Below are positions 23,582 through 35,261 of a DNA stretch of 64,000 nt, piece by piece. Position 1 is the stretch's first letter. Every line of letters begins with the position of its first letter. A program made the position numbers and the translations under genes. Below the pieces are notes generated by a model. The model saw only the letters and a list, made by a program, of their open reading frames with translations, was not told the origin of the DNA and searched no databases. The stretch is from Linanthus parryae (taxonomy: Eukaryota > Streptophyta > Magnoliopsida > Ericales > Polemoniaceae). The stretch lies in the NCBI GenBank assembly GCA_023055425.1, contig JALGPY010000012.1, positions 16,503,922 through 16,567,921 on the forward strand, given 5' to 3'.

Positions 23582-24949
23582 TCATGCTAATCCCAGAAAA
23601 CTTCTTACTTCGGACACATTCTTTGGAGTAGGCAAATCTTTAACTGCTGAAACCTTTCCTGGGTCTACGGATATCCCTTCCTTGGAGATTATGTGACCCA
23701 AAAATGGAACATGCTTTAGCCAAAACTCACACTTCGAGAGCTTAGCATACAACTTCTCATGTCTCAATGTCTCTAACACTTCTTTGAGATGTTCTTCGTG
23801 TTCTTCCTCGCTCTTTGAATAAACAAGGATGTCATCAATAAAGACGACCACGAAACGATCCAGAGACGTCCTCATAACACGATTCATGAGATCCATAGAT
23901 ACTGCTTGTGCATTGGTTAGACCAAAAGGCATAAGAGTAAACTCATAGTGTCCATACCTCGTTCCAAAGGCTGTCTTCGGGATGTCCTTCTCGGCTACCC
24001 GAAGTTGGTGATACCCTGATCTCAAGTCTATCTTTGAGAAAACACTCGCCCCTTTCAACTGATCGAACAAGTCGTCTATTCGGGGTAAAGGGTACTTGTT
24101 CTTGATTCTTGCTCTATTCAACTCTCTATAGTCAATGCAAAACCTCAAGCTTCCGTCTTTCTTCTTCAAAAACAATACCGGTGCTCCCCAAGGGGAAACA
24201 CTCGGCCTTATGTATCCCTTTTGAAGTAATTCTTGCAACTGATCCTTTAGTTCTTTCAACTCTACAGGTGCCATTCTGTATGGTGCCTTTGAGATTGGAG
24301 CTGTTCCAGGTTCTAAGTCCATAGTGAATTCAATCTCCCTTCTAGGTGGCATTCCTGGAATATCATCCGGGAACACATCGGGAAAGTCCCTAACTATTGG
24401 TATCTCTTCTAGCACGTTCTCCTTCCTAGACATGTCTTGAACATAAGATAAATAAGAACTATTTCCTTTCTTCACTTGGTTGACTATGGTTAAAGCTGAC
24501 ACTAGTCGTATACATGGTTCCTTTGTGATACCACGGTAAGAAACCTTTTCTCCTTTAGGAACTTTGAGCCTGATCTTCTGATCGTGACAGTCTATAACTG
24601 CTCGATATTTTTCCAGCCAATCCATTCCCAATATAACATCTATTCCTCCAAGATCAAACTGTATCAGGTTGGCTGGTAAGGTACTAGTCGAAATCTTAAC
24701 TTCTACTCCTTCAAAAATGGCGTCACATACTGTTACGTGACCGGTTGGGGTAGCTACGGGGATGGATATTCTAGATGGCTTATTGAGACTCAATTTTTCC
24801 ACAAATGATGATGAAATAAATGAATATGATGCTCCAGAATCGAATAGAGTAAATGCTGGTTGATCAGGAACAAGAAATGTACCAGTGACTACTCCGTTTG
24901 CTGCTTCCGCTTCCGTCCTGCTCATGACAGAGATCCTTGCAACATTCAT
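23582..24949 (-). CDS. Tekay protease-reverse transcriptase segment (455 aa open frame)
   Basis: The longest clean retroelement frame here. The protease has [13 protein letters not shown] (catalytic DSGA) at residues about 34-46 and [10 protein letters not shown]. The RT follows from about residue 200: [28 protein letters not shown] (motif A Asp), [17 protein letters not shown] and [12 protein letters not shown] (the YIDD-type box, here FIDD). It ends in the connection region at [10 protein letters not shown]. The ATG at 24949 lies inside gag-pol and is not a natural start. The domain residues are intact, so this RT could in principle fold, but neighbouring parts are frameshifted. Confidence 0.85.
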   Translation of the reverse strand: MNVARISVMSRTEAEAANGVVTGTFLVPDQPAFTLFDSGASYSFISSSFVEKLSLNKPSRISIPVATPTGHVTVCDAIFEGVEVKISTSTLPANLIQFDLGGIDVILGMDWLEKYRAVIDCHDQKIRLKVPKGEKVSYRGITKEPCIRLVSALTIVNQVKKGNSSYLSYVQDMSRKENVLEEIPIVRDFPDVFPDDIPGMPPRREIEFTMDLEPGTAPISKAPYRMAPVELKELKDQLQELLQKGYIRPSVSPWGAPVLFLKKKDGSLRFCIDYRELNRARIKNKYPLPRIDDLFDQLKGASVFSKIDLRSGYHQLRVAEKDIPKTAFGTRYGHYEFTLMPFGLTNAQAVSMDLMNRVMRTSLDRFVVVFIDDILVYSKSEEEHEEHLKEVLETLRHEKLYAKLSKCEFWLKHVPFLGHIISKEGISVDPGKVSAVKDLPTPKNVSEVRSFLGLA

Positions 24950-26172
24950 GTTCTGTGCGGTAATTCCTGCCGTACCAGTCCCATTGCTGTTGTTGGAATT
25001 AGCTGGAGCGTTGTTGTTCCTATTCCCGTTCTGAACTACATTGTTCCTTCCATTACCCTGGTTGTTCGCCTGCTGCCTGCCATAATTGTTGCCTCCATTA
25101 TCCTGGTTGTTGTAGTTCTCATAGCTCCGGTTTCCGCCCTGATTGTTGTTGTTGAACTGTCGATTCCCTTGGTAATTGCCTCCTTGGTTCCCTTGTTGAT
25201 TTCCATTTGGATTGGATCGACACTCAAACGAACGTTGACCCTTCTTGCCACAGTGGTAGCAAGTGACAAGGTTTCCTTGACAGTCCTTTCCTGGATGATT
25301 CTGTTGACACTTCTTGCAGATATAACGGCGAGAAGCTTGATCATCTCCATTATTCTGCTTGTTACAACGGTACTGACCCTGGTTACTTCCTCCATGGTTG
25401 GGCTTAAACCTCTTGTCCTAACTACCTTGGTTAATCCTACCCTGATTGTTTCCATTGCCCACATCGCTCTCAACCTTGCGCTTTCCACGCTTCTCATCTT
25501 GTGCCTCTTGAATGCTCCAAACGACTGCGACTCTATCATAAGCTTCCTGTAGAGTATCGTACGTCATGCACATCAAGTCTTTTTGCAGATGAAGTTCGAG
25601 ACCAGACACGAACTTCCTACCTTAGTCGCCTCGTCAGGCATCAGCTGACCTGCAAATCGGGATAGCTCCATGAATTTCTTGGAGTACTCGGTCACGGAAC
25701 CGTTCCCTTGTGTCAGATTCACGAATTCTATGTACTTTTGATCCTGGACATGGTCCGGATAAAAGCGAGTGCGTAATGCAGTTTGAAGAGCCTCCCACTT
25801 GAAATTGGGTTGAGCCAAAAAGTTCTGACGTGTGCTCCTCCACCATATATTAGCTTCGTTCTTCAGGTAGAATGTCGCGCAAACGACCTTGCGGTTCTCG
25901 GGGCACTCAACTAGCTCTAGGACCTTATCCATTTCGTCGATCCAGTTTTCGAGCTCAACAGGATCCTCATTGCCTGTAAAGTTCCCTGGCTTCATGTCAG
26001 CCACTTTCTTTGCCCAATTAGCGTTATTCTGCTCTCCCTGTTTTGCGTTCTGTGCCATTAGAGCAAATTGCGCAAAGAACTGCTTCATGTTGTTGCTGTT
26101 GTTGTTGTTTGGTGCTGCCATTGGTACTTGGCGATTTCTCCTGGTGTAGTATTGATGTGGTCTATCAGTCAT
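24950..26172 (-). pseudogene. Tekay gag with zinc knuckles, interrupted
   Basis: The ATG at 26172 starts MTDRPHQYYTRRNRQVPMAA, with an Asn-rich stretch and the gag domain (DEMDKVLELVECPENRKV, NEANIWWRS, ALRTRFYPDHV). A frameshift near 25600 and a stop at about 25418 break it. Two knuckles follow: [13 protein letters not shown] (complete CCHC) and [14 protein letters not shown], where the His is replaced by Gln. A Gly/Asn/Gln-rich tail leads to protease. The 5' LTR and priming site are missing; only about 50 bp of leader remain. Confidence 0.8.
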
Positions 26173-26225
26173 AATCCTTACACTATAGCCTATTGTATTA
26201 CTTATAAAGTATCATAAAAACAATC

Positions 26226-27400
26226 ATGCATATATGGTCCAACTAAATTTATGAACAATAGGCTCATAAATGTGCGAAGGAAGGAAGGCGGCAAGGGGTC
26301 GGGCAGCCCTCTTGATTGCTTGCTCTCTCTCTTTTTTGTTCTCTCCCACTAAATTTATGAACAATAGGCTCATAAATGTGGGAAGGAAGGAAGGAGCATC
26401 CTTTATATAGTCCAACAAATCCTTGTCAACTACCTAAAGGACCTATTCTAGTCCTACTAGAATTCAATTTAGTCCCTTCCTTGCAAATTAGTCCTACTAA
26501 TTTTGCAAGGTGTTGCAAAGTGATCATTATAATTAATTAATCATATTAATTAATTCCCAAATCTAGTTCAACTCCATATAGCGTGTGAACCCATAGGTTC
26601 TATCTAGTTGGTAGCAACAATCTGCTAATATGGAGCGGTTTCTAGCAAAACATCCATTCTAGCCAACTAATAGAATAGTCATCCGACAAACCTTGTACAA
26701 GTAATTGTCACATCCCTTTGTCTTTATATCCGGATTGGACACGAGACATACAAGTCACACTCGTATATCCAATCCACAGTTTCTCGATCCTGGGAATAGC
26801 CTTATTCGTGCAAATAACATCAATATCCTATGTTGATTTATTTGAGTCTGGCCAGACATTCTATAAGAACTACCCCTCGAGTGGCCTAGGATATTTTCTC
26901 CCGTTATGTGGGAGGGAAAAATTCTATCTACGTCCACTACGATTTCTAAGCTTGCTTCTTATTGTATCTGGTACACGCTTTTATAGCTACCCAGTTACGG
27001 TGTATCGTTTGACGCTACCAAAATCACAATAATCCGCAACTAGAATATCTAGTGACCTCAAGTCTAAGGATGACAATACCATTGCACCGCGAGAAGCGCT
27101 TGTGACTTAACATAACGTGTACGTAGCTTTCTCGGAGATGGGTCAATCTAGTGCGCAATTACCCTTAATGCACACCCATGTGTTGGATCATGATATCTCT
27201 ATATCAATCCAACCCCATACTAGTCTATAGATGATTGTCCTATTAATCATTGTACTGAACTAGGGATATTTAAGATAAACAACACAATTGTAAATCCAAG
27301 GACTTCATTATATTAAATATCCAATAAATAATTCAATTAATTATCTAGCCAAAATAAATTCATACTAATTTGGATTTCCTCTAGGGCATCTATTCCAACA
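26226..27400 (-). repeat. Angela 3' LTR, 3' truncated
   Basis: On the minus strand it begins TGTTGGAATAGATGCCC at 27400, after GTGGGAGACTG. It collinearly matches 31990-33116 but lacks the final part ending CAAAACCCTACA. Near the truncation a segment of about 48 bp (TTATGAACAATAGGCTC core) is present twice (26243-26290 and 26348-26396). A TATA box, CTATATAAAG, lies at 26401-26410. Confidence 0.85.
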
Positions 27401-28625
27401 GTCTCCCACTTGCACTAGAGCCAATCTGACGCATCTTGTATGCCCATGCACCTAGTGTGTCTGTCATGCTTCCATATAGTGGATCTGACATATTCTCATC
27501 TGTAGGAATCTTGCATATCCGAACGTCTCCTTTATCGATAATATCTCGAATAAGATGGAACTTCCTGAGCACGTGCTTGGATTTCTGGTGTAACCTGGGC
27601 TCCTCTGATTGCGCGATCGCTCCAGTGTTGTCACAGTAAACTCAACTGGATCCGCAATGCTAGGAACCACACCAAGTTTAGAAACAAACTTTCTGATCCA
27701 AACAGCTTCCTTTGTTGCGCCATTTGCAGCAATGTACTCAGCCTCTGTTGTAGAATCAGCTACCATCTCTTGCTTGGAACTCGTCCAGCTCACCGCTGCT
27801 CCATTCAGGAAAAAAACATATCCCGATTGTGATCTAAAGTCATCTCTGTCGGTTTGGAAGCTTGCATCCGTGTAACCCCTTACACGTAACTCTTCCTCGC
27901 TGCCAAATATCAAGAAAGCATCCTTAGTTCTTCTCAAGTACTTTAGGATGTTCTTGACTGCAATCCAGTGACACTCACCTGGATTGGTTTGGTATCTACT
28001 TGTCATACTCAAGGCATATGACACATCTTGTCTAGTACATAACATGGCGTACATGATAGATCCTATGGCCGAGGCAAAGGGAATTCTACTCATGCGTTCC
28101 TTCTCAATCTCATTAGAGGGACAACCACTCTTCGAAAGAGTAATTCCATGTGACATGGGAAAGAATCCCTTCTTGGAATCTTGCATGTTGAATTGCTTCA
28201 ACACTTTGTCAATATATGTACTTTGACTTAGGCCTAGCAGTCTCTTAGATCTATCTCTATAGATCTTTATACCAAGTATATAGGCTGCTTCCCCTAAGTC
28301 TTTCATTGAGAAACACTTTCCTAGCCAATCTTAAACAGATTGCAGCATGGGAACGTCATTTCCAATGAGTAGTATGTCATCCACATACAAGGCCAGAAAA
28401 GCTACAAAGCTCCCACTAACCTTCTTGTAGACAGAAGAATCATCTTCGTTTCCGATGAAGCCAAACTCTTTGACTACTTCATCAAAACGTCGATTCCAAC
28501 TCCTAGAAGCTTGCTTCAATCCATCAATGGATCGTTGCAGCTTACAGACTTTTGTTGGCTTGCGTTGGATCTTCAAAACCCTCCGGCTGTATCATATACA
28601 CGTCCTCGAGGAGATTCTCATAAGC
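27401..28625 (-). pseudogene. Angela-type RT-RNase H, frameshifted
   Basis: RT motifs VCKLQRSIDGLKQASRSWN and LALYVDDILLIGND (YVDD box), then MKDLGEAAYILGIKI and the RNase H with VRGYTDASFQTD and TTEAEYIAA. There are stops near 28330 and a one-base frameshift near 27640 before the CDNTGA motif. The end, MSDPLYGSM to SSASGRLLE, runs into the purine-rich GTGGGAGACTG before the LTR. Upstream it stops abruptly at EDVYMIQPEGF, where the N-terminal half of RT should be. Confidence 0.85.
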
Positions 28626-30139
28626 CTTAGGATGCAAACCTCTCATCTGGCAGCGGTTTAGTGAAAATATCAGCTATTTACTTAGAAGTAGAAATAAAAT
28701 ATAGAACAATATTACATTTTTCTGTGTGATCTCTAAGAAAATGATGTCTCACATCTATGTTCTTTGTCCTTGAATGCGGGACTGGATTCTTAGATATGGA
28801 AATGGCACTTTTATTGTCACAATTGATATGCACATTTTTTAAGTCATATCCAAGATCTCTTAGCAGCTGTGCAATCCATAAAACATGTGAACAACAAGCT
28901 CTAGCTGCAATATATTCAGCTTCTGCAGCTGACAGAGCTACTTAATTTTGCTTCTTTGAATGCCAACTTATCAATGAAGATCCAAGAAATTGGCAGCATC
29001 CAGAAGTACTCTTTTTTTCTACTTTGTATCCTGCAAAGTCTGCATCTGAATATCCACTCAACAAAAAGTTAGACCTTCTTGGATACCAAAGTCCCAAGTC
29101 TTTGGTTCCATTTAAGTATCTAAAAATCTTTTTCACTGCATTTAAATGACTTTATTTAGGATCAGCCTGAAACCTTGCACACTGTGCACACACTAAACAT
29201 AATATATGGTCTAGTAGCAGTTAGATACAGAAGTGAACCAATCATACCTCTGTATTCTTTCTGATTTACACCCTTACCAGTTGCGTCCTTGTCTAAAGAC
29301 AGTGATGAACTCATAGGGGTCTTTACAACCTTGGACTGTGACATGTTATACTTTTTTAACAAGTTCAGGGTGTACTTTCCCTGATGCACAATTCCTTTCT
29401 TCATTTGATGTACATGAAGTCCAAGAAAGAAATTCAGTTCTCCCATCAAGATCATTTAAAATTCCCTGCACATTAGGCTTGAAAACTCTTTTGAAAGAGC
29501 ATCATTAGTAGCACCAAATAGAATATGATCTACATATATCTGAACAACTAACATATATTTTTCCTCTTGATAAAAATAGTTTTATCAACCTGACCTCTCT
29601 TAAAACTATTTTCCAACAAATTTTTTTTGAGTCTGTCATACCAAGCCCTTGGAGCTTGCTTAAGTCCATATAAGGCTTTTTCCAGTCTGTAAACATAATC
29701 AAGAAAAGTGTCTTTTCAAAACTTGGCGGTTGAGCAACAAATACTTCTTCTTGTAAATAACTATTAAGAAAAGCACATTTGACATCCATTTGGAAAAGCT
29801 TTATGTGATTATGTGATGCAAATGAAATAAGTATTCTAATAGCTTCTAACCTTGCAACAGGGGAAAATGTTTCCTCATAATAAATACCTTCCTCTTGATT
29901 ATATCCCTGTGCAACCAGTCTTTTTTTGTTTCTCACAACCTTACCTTTCTCATAAAGCTTATTTCTGAACACCCATATTGTTCTAATCGCTAATTGATCC
30001 TTCGGTCTAGGAAAAGTTTCCAGACCTTGTTCCTTTCAAACTCATTCAGCTCATTCTGCATTTCAATGATCCAATCTGCATCTTCTAGTGCTTCTTTTGC
30101 ATTTTTGGGCTCAATGAGTGATACAAAAGCACTGAATGC
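28626..30139 (-). pseudogene. SIRE-type RT-RNase H block inside Angela element
   Basis: It starts at CAFSAFVSLIEPKNAKEALE, the conserved lead-in to SIRE RT, and continues with RLVAQGYNQEEGIYYEETFS and HIKLFQMDVKCAFLNSYLQ (catalytic Asp in MDVK). After a frameshift it reads LNFFLGLHVHQMKKG, YSDADFAGYKVEKKS and the RNase H end IADIFTKPLPDERF, stopping at about 28630. It has several stops and frameshifts. The block spans almost exactly the RT and RNase H domains and nothing else. The same region is missing from the plus-strand SIRE-like element at 36960. Confidence 0.85.
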
Positions 30140-31725
30140 ACACAGATGTTAATAATGGCTAGTTTATCAAATATAGCTCCCACTATTTTTCTACGAGTTA
30201 ATAACCCTCAAGATATTAATGCGGAAAATAGCCTTATATTTTCTAGTGGGTCAAGATCCATGTTTCATCTCCTTATGAGATTGCTTTGGCAACTCACCCA
30301 TAATTCGACTACTTTAGGTAGGAACAATTCCAATTGCATCCCTTATGCAATTCTTGGTTCAATTGGGCAAATAACTCCTTATTTATTCATCCTCATGGTT
30401 AATCCCAATTGATTGTCTCTAGGTTTTAATCCTGTTAAACACCTAGTTGCGTCCAACCTCTTACTTAAACAATCTGCACACGAGGTGTGCCATGGCACCA
30501 CAACATTATTAACCAAGTCGCCATGCTTTGGCACGCACGACCTTGGGAAATCATGATGATGATGAGTGTTTAAATAACGAGAAGACAAAAACGCAATATT
30601 TGAATTTTGAGAGATTTTTCAATTAAATTTTAATTGTTTTGTTGATCCATGTCAACTAATCTATCTATTTGAGTTTGGGCACAACTCCAAATAATAGATC
30701 ATGGTTGTCTAATTATCTTATTATCCTAATTGCATGCATCAACCATACACCAACCACATAATAATAAGACAATAAAATAAACAACCACAAAACAAAATAA
30801 AACGTGATGTGAATATGGTCTTTTCTAGACTAAGATAATTCCAAGTCAATTGAATTATCTATGAACCCTAAAAGCAAAAAGATCTCTATGCGCCTTCATC
30901 TTTTGGTCCATCCTTCATATTTATATGCAATGCTCCATGCTCCATCTTTTGTGGCTTCCTTTAGCTTTGGGCTTCTTTTCTTCAATCTTGGCTAACAATC
31001 TATTCTATCTAGCACTAGCTAATCAACTATACTAAATAAAATAAATCTCACAAGTTGAGAAAAAAAATGGCTCGCAGGCCATAAAACCATAATTAATTAT
31101 TACATTAAATTGATCAGCTTGCAGGCAATAAACCAAACCACAAAATTAAACAATCACACCAAACCACATCCTAAGGCCATATCCAACCACCATGCGATTT
31201 TCACATGAACAGTTAAAATCCAATTTTAACGCGCTTGGTCAATTTTAATTGATTTTAGATTTCTACGGTTAAAATGGTCCAAGGGGCCCACCATCTAATG
31301 GCCGAACCCTATGGGAGCCATCCCGGGCCGAGCCTTGGCCGGGATGCCCAACCCGAGGGGTTTTCCGACCGCCTAGACCCTCGGCCTAGGTGGCTTGGGC
31401 GGAAAGGAAGGAGGAGGGGCGTTCCCTAGGGCCGAACCTCCTAGTTGTTTCCAAAACAACTCCTTCCTTGTTCCCTAAGCCCAAAAAGTTTTCAAATTTG
31501 AAACTAGTTCCCAAATTGGTGCCCAAACCCTAGATCTAAGATCCTAAAGTTTCTCAAACTCACTAATTCATGCATCCAATGCAAAAACTAGGTCTTGTTT
31601 TGTTTGATTATTTACAAATTGTATCATAAGCTTGATTTTTCTTGTTTTACGCGATAAATAATATATTTAACGTGTAAAACTATCAAAACGTAACACATAA
31701 ACCACGTCTATGTTCTACGACATGT
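30140..31725 (-). other. Angela leader region, no gag
   Basis: The DNA between the priming site and the SIRE RT block is about 1.6 kb with no convincing ORF. It is AT-rich, with a GC-rich patch at 31300-31450 (GGGCCGAGCCTTGGCCGGG). I read it as the long untranslated leader of the Angela copy, but origin from another element cannot be excluded. Confidence 0.5.
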
Positions 31726-31738
31726 GGCTCTGATACCA
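31726..31738 (-). other. Primer binding site, initiator Met tRNA (Angela)
   Basis: The minus strand reads TGGTATCAGAGCC, one base after the LTR end CCCTACA. This is the standard copia priming site. Confidence 0.9.
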
Positions 31739-31739
31739 C

Positions 31740-33116
31740 TGTAGGGTTTTGATCATGGATACGCAGCGGAAAAAGATAATTTATCCATTCAATACCCGCC
31801 AAGGATCACAGGAAGAGAAGCATAACGGTGGTAAAGGAAGAATCATGTTACACACCTTAGGGTTTCTCCTGTGATGACTTGTAACGTAAATTGTGTCACG
31901 TCTCTACGGTTGATCCACGCCTAGAGTTGAGATCTAGATCTTCCTTCTCCTTTGTGCTAGGTTGGACCGGCGGAAGAAGAAATCACACAACAGAAGGCAA
32001 CGAGGAGGTTTCGGCCTCCTATGTTGGTCGACGGGGACGGGGCGGCTCAAGGGGTCGGTTCGGCCCTCTTTTTGCTTGCTCTCTCTCCTTTGTTCTCTCC
32101 CACTCAAGTTATGAATAATAGATTCATAAGTATGTGGGAAGGAAGGAAGGCGCATCCTTTATATAGTCCAACAAATCCTTGTCAACTACCTAAAGGACCT
32201 ATTCTAGTCCTACTAGAATTCCGTTTAGTCCCTTCCTTGCAAATTATTCCTACTAAGTTTGCACGGTGTTGCAAAGTGATCCTTCTAATTAATTAATAAT
32301 ATTGATTAATTCCCAAATCTAGTTAAACTCTACGTAGCGTGTGACCCTATAGGTTCCATCTAGTTGGTAGCAACAATTTGCTAATATGGAGCAGTCTCTA
32401 GCAAGACATCCATTCTAGCCAACTAATAGAATAGTCATCCGACAAACCTTGTGCAAGTAATTGTCACATCCCGTTGTCTCCATATCCGGATTGGACACGA
32501 GACATACAAGTCACACTCGTATATTCAATCCATAGTTTCTCGATCCTGGGAATAGGCTTATTCGTGCAAATAACATCAATATCCTATATTGATTTATTTG
32601 AGTCTGGCCAGACATTCCATAAGCACTATCCCTCGAGTGGCCTCGGATATTTGCTCCCGTTATGTGGGAGGGACAAATTATATCTAAGTCTACTACGATT
32701 TCTATGCTTGCTTCTTATTGTATCCGGTACACGCTTTTATAGCCACCTAGTTACGGTGTAGCGTTTGACGCTACCAAAATCACAATAATCCACAACTAGA
32801 CAATATAGTGACTTCAAGTCTAAGGATGACAATATCGTTGTCACCACGAGAAGCGCTTGTGACTTTACATAATATGTATGTAGCCTTCTCAGAGATGGGT
32901 CAATCCAGTGCGCCATTACCCTTAATGCACACGCGTGTGTTGGATCATGATATCTCCATATCAATCCAACCCCATACTAGTCTATAGATGATTGTCCTAT
33001 TAATCATTATAATGGAATAGGGATATTTATGATAAAAAACACAAGTGTAAATCAAGGACTTCATTATATTAAATATCACACTAAACTAGATTGCCTCTAG
33101 GGCATCTATTCAAACA
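31740..33116 (-). repeat. Angela 5' LTR (1377 bp)
   Basis: It runs from TGTTTGAATAGATGCCC (minus strand, at 33116; the family start is TGTTGGAATAG, here slightly mutated) to CAAAACCCTACA at 31740. The TATA box CTATATAAAGG is at about 32158-32166. It abuts a piece of SIRE LTR at 33117, so the element appears to have inserted into that LTR. Confidence 0.9.
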
Positions 33117-33331
33117 TGAATTTGCTTTCAAGTCCTTGAAAAAGGCTTATTTTCTTTTACAAACTGCATCACTTCCAAGGGCTTGAACTTGTTTTCAAGG
33201 CCTTGAACTTCACTAGTTTTCACAAATTCTCATCTTCCTAGCAAGTTTTGCAAAAAGTTGGCATACTCTATTCAACCCCCCCCCTTCTAGAGTATATTAG
33301 TTGCATTACCACCTGCACACTCACACTTTCA
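33117..33331 (+). repeat. SIRE-like 5' LTR remnant
   Basis: Only the end of the LTR remains, from TGAATTTGCTTTC to CACACTTTCA. It matches about 40355-40572 of the 3' LTR, including the C run before CTTCTAGAGTAT. The rest was cut off by the Angela LTR ending at 33116. It contains three TTCAAG(G)CCTTGAA-type palindromes. Confidence 0.85.
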
Positions 33332-33333
33332 AT

Positions 33334-33345
33334 TGGTATCAGAGC
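33334..33345 (+). other. Primer binding site, initiator Met tRNA (SIRE)
   Basis: TGGTATCAGAGC lies two bases after the LTR end. Confidence 0.9.
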
Positions 33346-33380
33346 TTGTATCATTGTATAGATTTAACCATCTGGTGATC

Positions 33381-35229
33381 ATGAGTACTGTTGGTGATGG
33401 TGGTTTCTCACAAGGAAGATCTGCTAACAGACCTCCTCTATTCTGTGGAGAAAATTTTGCTCATTGGAAAGCCTTGATGAAAACGTTCATCATTGATCAA
33501 GAAATAGAGCTTTGGACCATTATTCAGAATGGACCTCACACTTTCTACACAGAGAAAGATGGGATTAGAACTCCCAAATCTGAAGACTTACTCTCTTCTT
33601 CTGAACTAGAGAAATTCTCTAAGAATTACAAAGGTATGAACATCTTATATTGCGCTTTGAGTACAGATGAATTCAACAGGATTTCAGGCTGCACTACTGC
33701 CAAAGAAATATGGGATAAAAATTGTGGTTACTTTTGAAGGAACCAGTCAAGTGAAGCAAACCAAGATCAGCATCTATCTCAGGCAATATGAGCTGCTTAA
33801 GATGAATACAGATGAGTCCATCAGAGACATGTTCAAGAGTTTCACAGACATTATGAACAACCTTGATTCACTGGGAAAACATTTTTCTAATGAAGAAAAG
33901 GTGAGGAAGATTCTAAGAAGTCTTCCAAAGGAAAAGTGGGAACCAAAGACCACATCAATTGAAGAAGCTCAGAATCTCTCAACTCTAAAACTTCATGACC
34001 TACAAGGGAAGCTTCTGACACATGAAATATCTATGAATGAAGTTGATGGAGAGCTACCAGAAAGTGTCAAGAACTTAGCTCTCAAAGGCAAAGAAAATGA
34101 GAGAACTCAAAGCCTTGAAACTGAGGATGGTGATTATGAAGATCCCATTGCCTTGATCCCCAAAGCCTTAACAAGGATTCTAAAAATGAAGAAAATCTTT
34201 AGAAACAGAGAATTCAACAGAGAAAGGCATAGACCATCCAGTAGCAAGGAATACAAAGGTAAGTCTTCTTCACAAAGTAAATCAAAGGTTATGAACTGCT
34301 TTGAATGTGGTGATGCAGAACATTTGATAAGAGATTGTCCACACAAGAAAATCAAGAGCTTTCAAAAGAAAGACCATGACAAAAGAAATAATGTTATGAT
34401 AGCTTCATGGAGTGATTCAGATAGTTCAAGTGAATCTGAATCAGAAGAAGAACATGCCAATCTTTGCTTCATGGCCAAGCATGATGAAATTTCTGAGATG
34501 AACATCGAGGTAATGGTAAACTCTCTTATTTCAAAACTAAAAGATGCTCTTTCAGATTATCTCAGAACAATGCTTTTAAATGAAAAAGATTATCTGAAAG
34601 AGATCAAACTTTTGAAAGAAAAATTTCATGAGCAAGCAAAAGAGAACTTACAACTTGTTTGTCTAAATCAGAATCTTGAAATCTCTCAGAAGAAAACTGA
34701 CAGCGATTTCAAGGCCTTGAAAACCAGTTTCAAAGCCTTGAAAACACAAGTCAAAGAACTAGTCACTGAGAACTCTGTGATGAGTAACAACCTTGTCAAT
34801 CTAAAACATCAAGTTGATGAATTAGATAAACAAAAGACTACTCTTGCTGAGAAACTTCAAGAATCTGAATTGGTCAAAGTTAAGCTTGCTGGATCAGAAC
34901 ACAAGTTGAACTTGATTCTTGGTGGAAGTTCACAGTCAGTTCACAAAGCTGGTGTTGCATTCAATCCAAATTTTCCAAGAAAGAACATTACCAGATTTGT
35001 AAACGATGGAAAAAAAACTTCTCTTAAATGTCATTGCTGCTGTAAAACTGGTCATGTTAAGTTGACTTGTCCTTTCACAAGAAGAGACCCTCGCATAATG
35101 AGGAACACTTTTCTTTTTCAACTCAAAGTACAAGTTAAGCAGATTTGGGTTCCTAAAGGGGTTAGACCAGTTGATCCTGAATATGAATCCAAATTCCACA
35201 GTTGGTTTAACAGCTGGGTAAGGCAGTGA
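33381..35229 (+). pseudogene. SIRE-like gag, one frameshift
   Basis: The start is MSTVGDGGFSQGRSANRPPL, then the copia gag domain (NFAHWKALMKTFI, TAKEIWD). One extra A in GATAAAAATTG at about 33720 shifts the frame; the second frame, open from 33667 to 35229, carries EGTSQVKQTKISIYLRQYEL and the rest. Zinc knuckles: CFECGDAEHLIRDC at about 34300 and CHCCCKTGHVKLTC at about 35035, both CCHC. Between them a long coiled coil (about 34500-34900) is rich in Leu/Lys/Glu. Its codons contain two copies of the TTCAAGGCCTTGAA motif (34709-34745). Confidence 0.85.
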
Positions 35230-35261
35230 TTGGTGTTTGCAGGGTGTCACCAAAGAACAAA

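Larger units (their letters stand above)
26226..33116 (-). mobile_element. Angela-like copia element, internally rearranged
   Basis: On the minus strand: 5' LTR (33116-31740), initiator-Met-tRNA priming site, a non-coding leader, a SIRE-type RT-RNase H segment (30139-28626), Angela-type RT-RNase H (28625-27401), then a 3' LTR truncated at about 26226. Gag and integrase of Angela type are absent. LTR starts of the form TGTTGGAATAGATGCCC followed by CTAGAGG are diagnostic of the Angela/BARE group. It is therefore a non-autonomous chimera or a heavily rearranged copy. Confidence 0.75.

Noticed and set aside
24860..25552. 230-codon plus-strand hydrophobic ORF
   Set aside because: It is the complement of the Asn/Gly/Gln-rich gag and protease start of the Tekay element; hydrophobicity comes from antisense AAC/CAA codons.
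26718..27032. 104-codon ORF in the Angela LTR, repeated at 32474
   Set aside because: It is on the strand opposite to LTR transcription, in a repeated non-coding region, with no domain.
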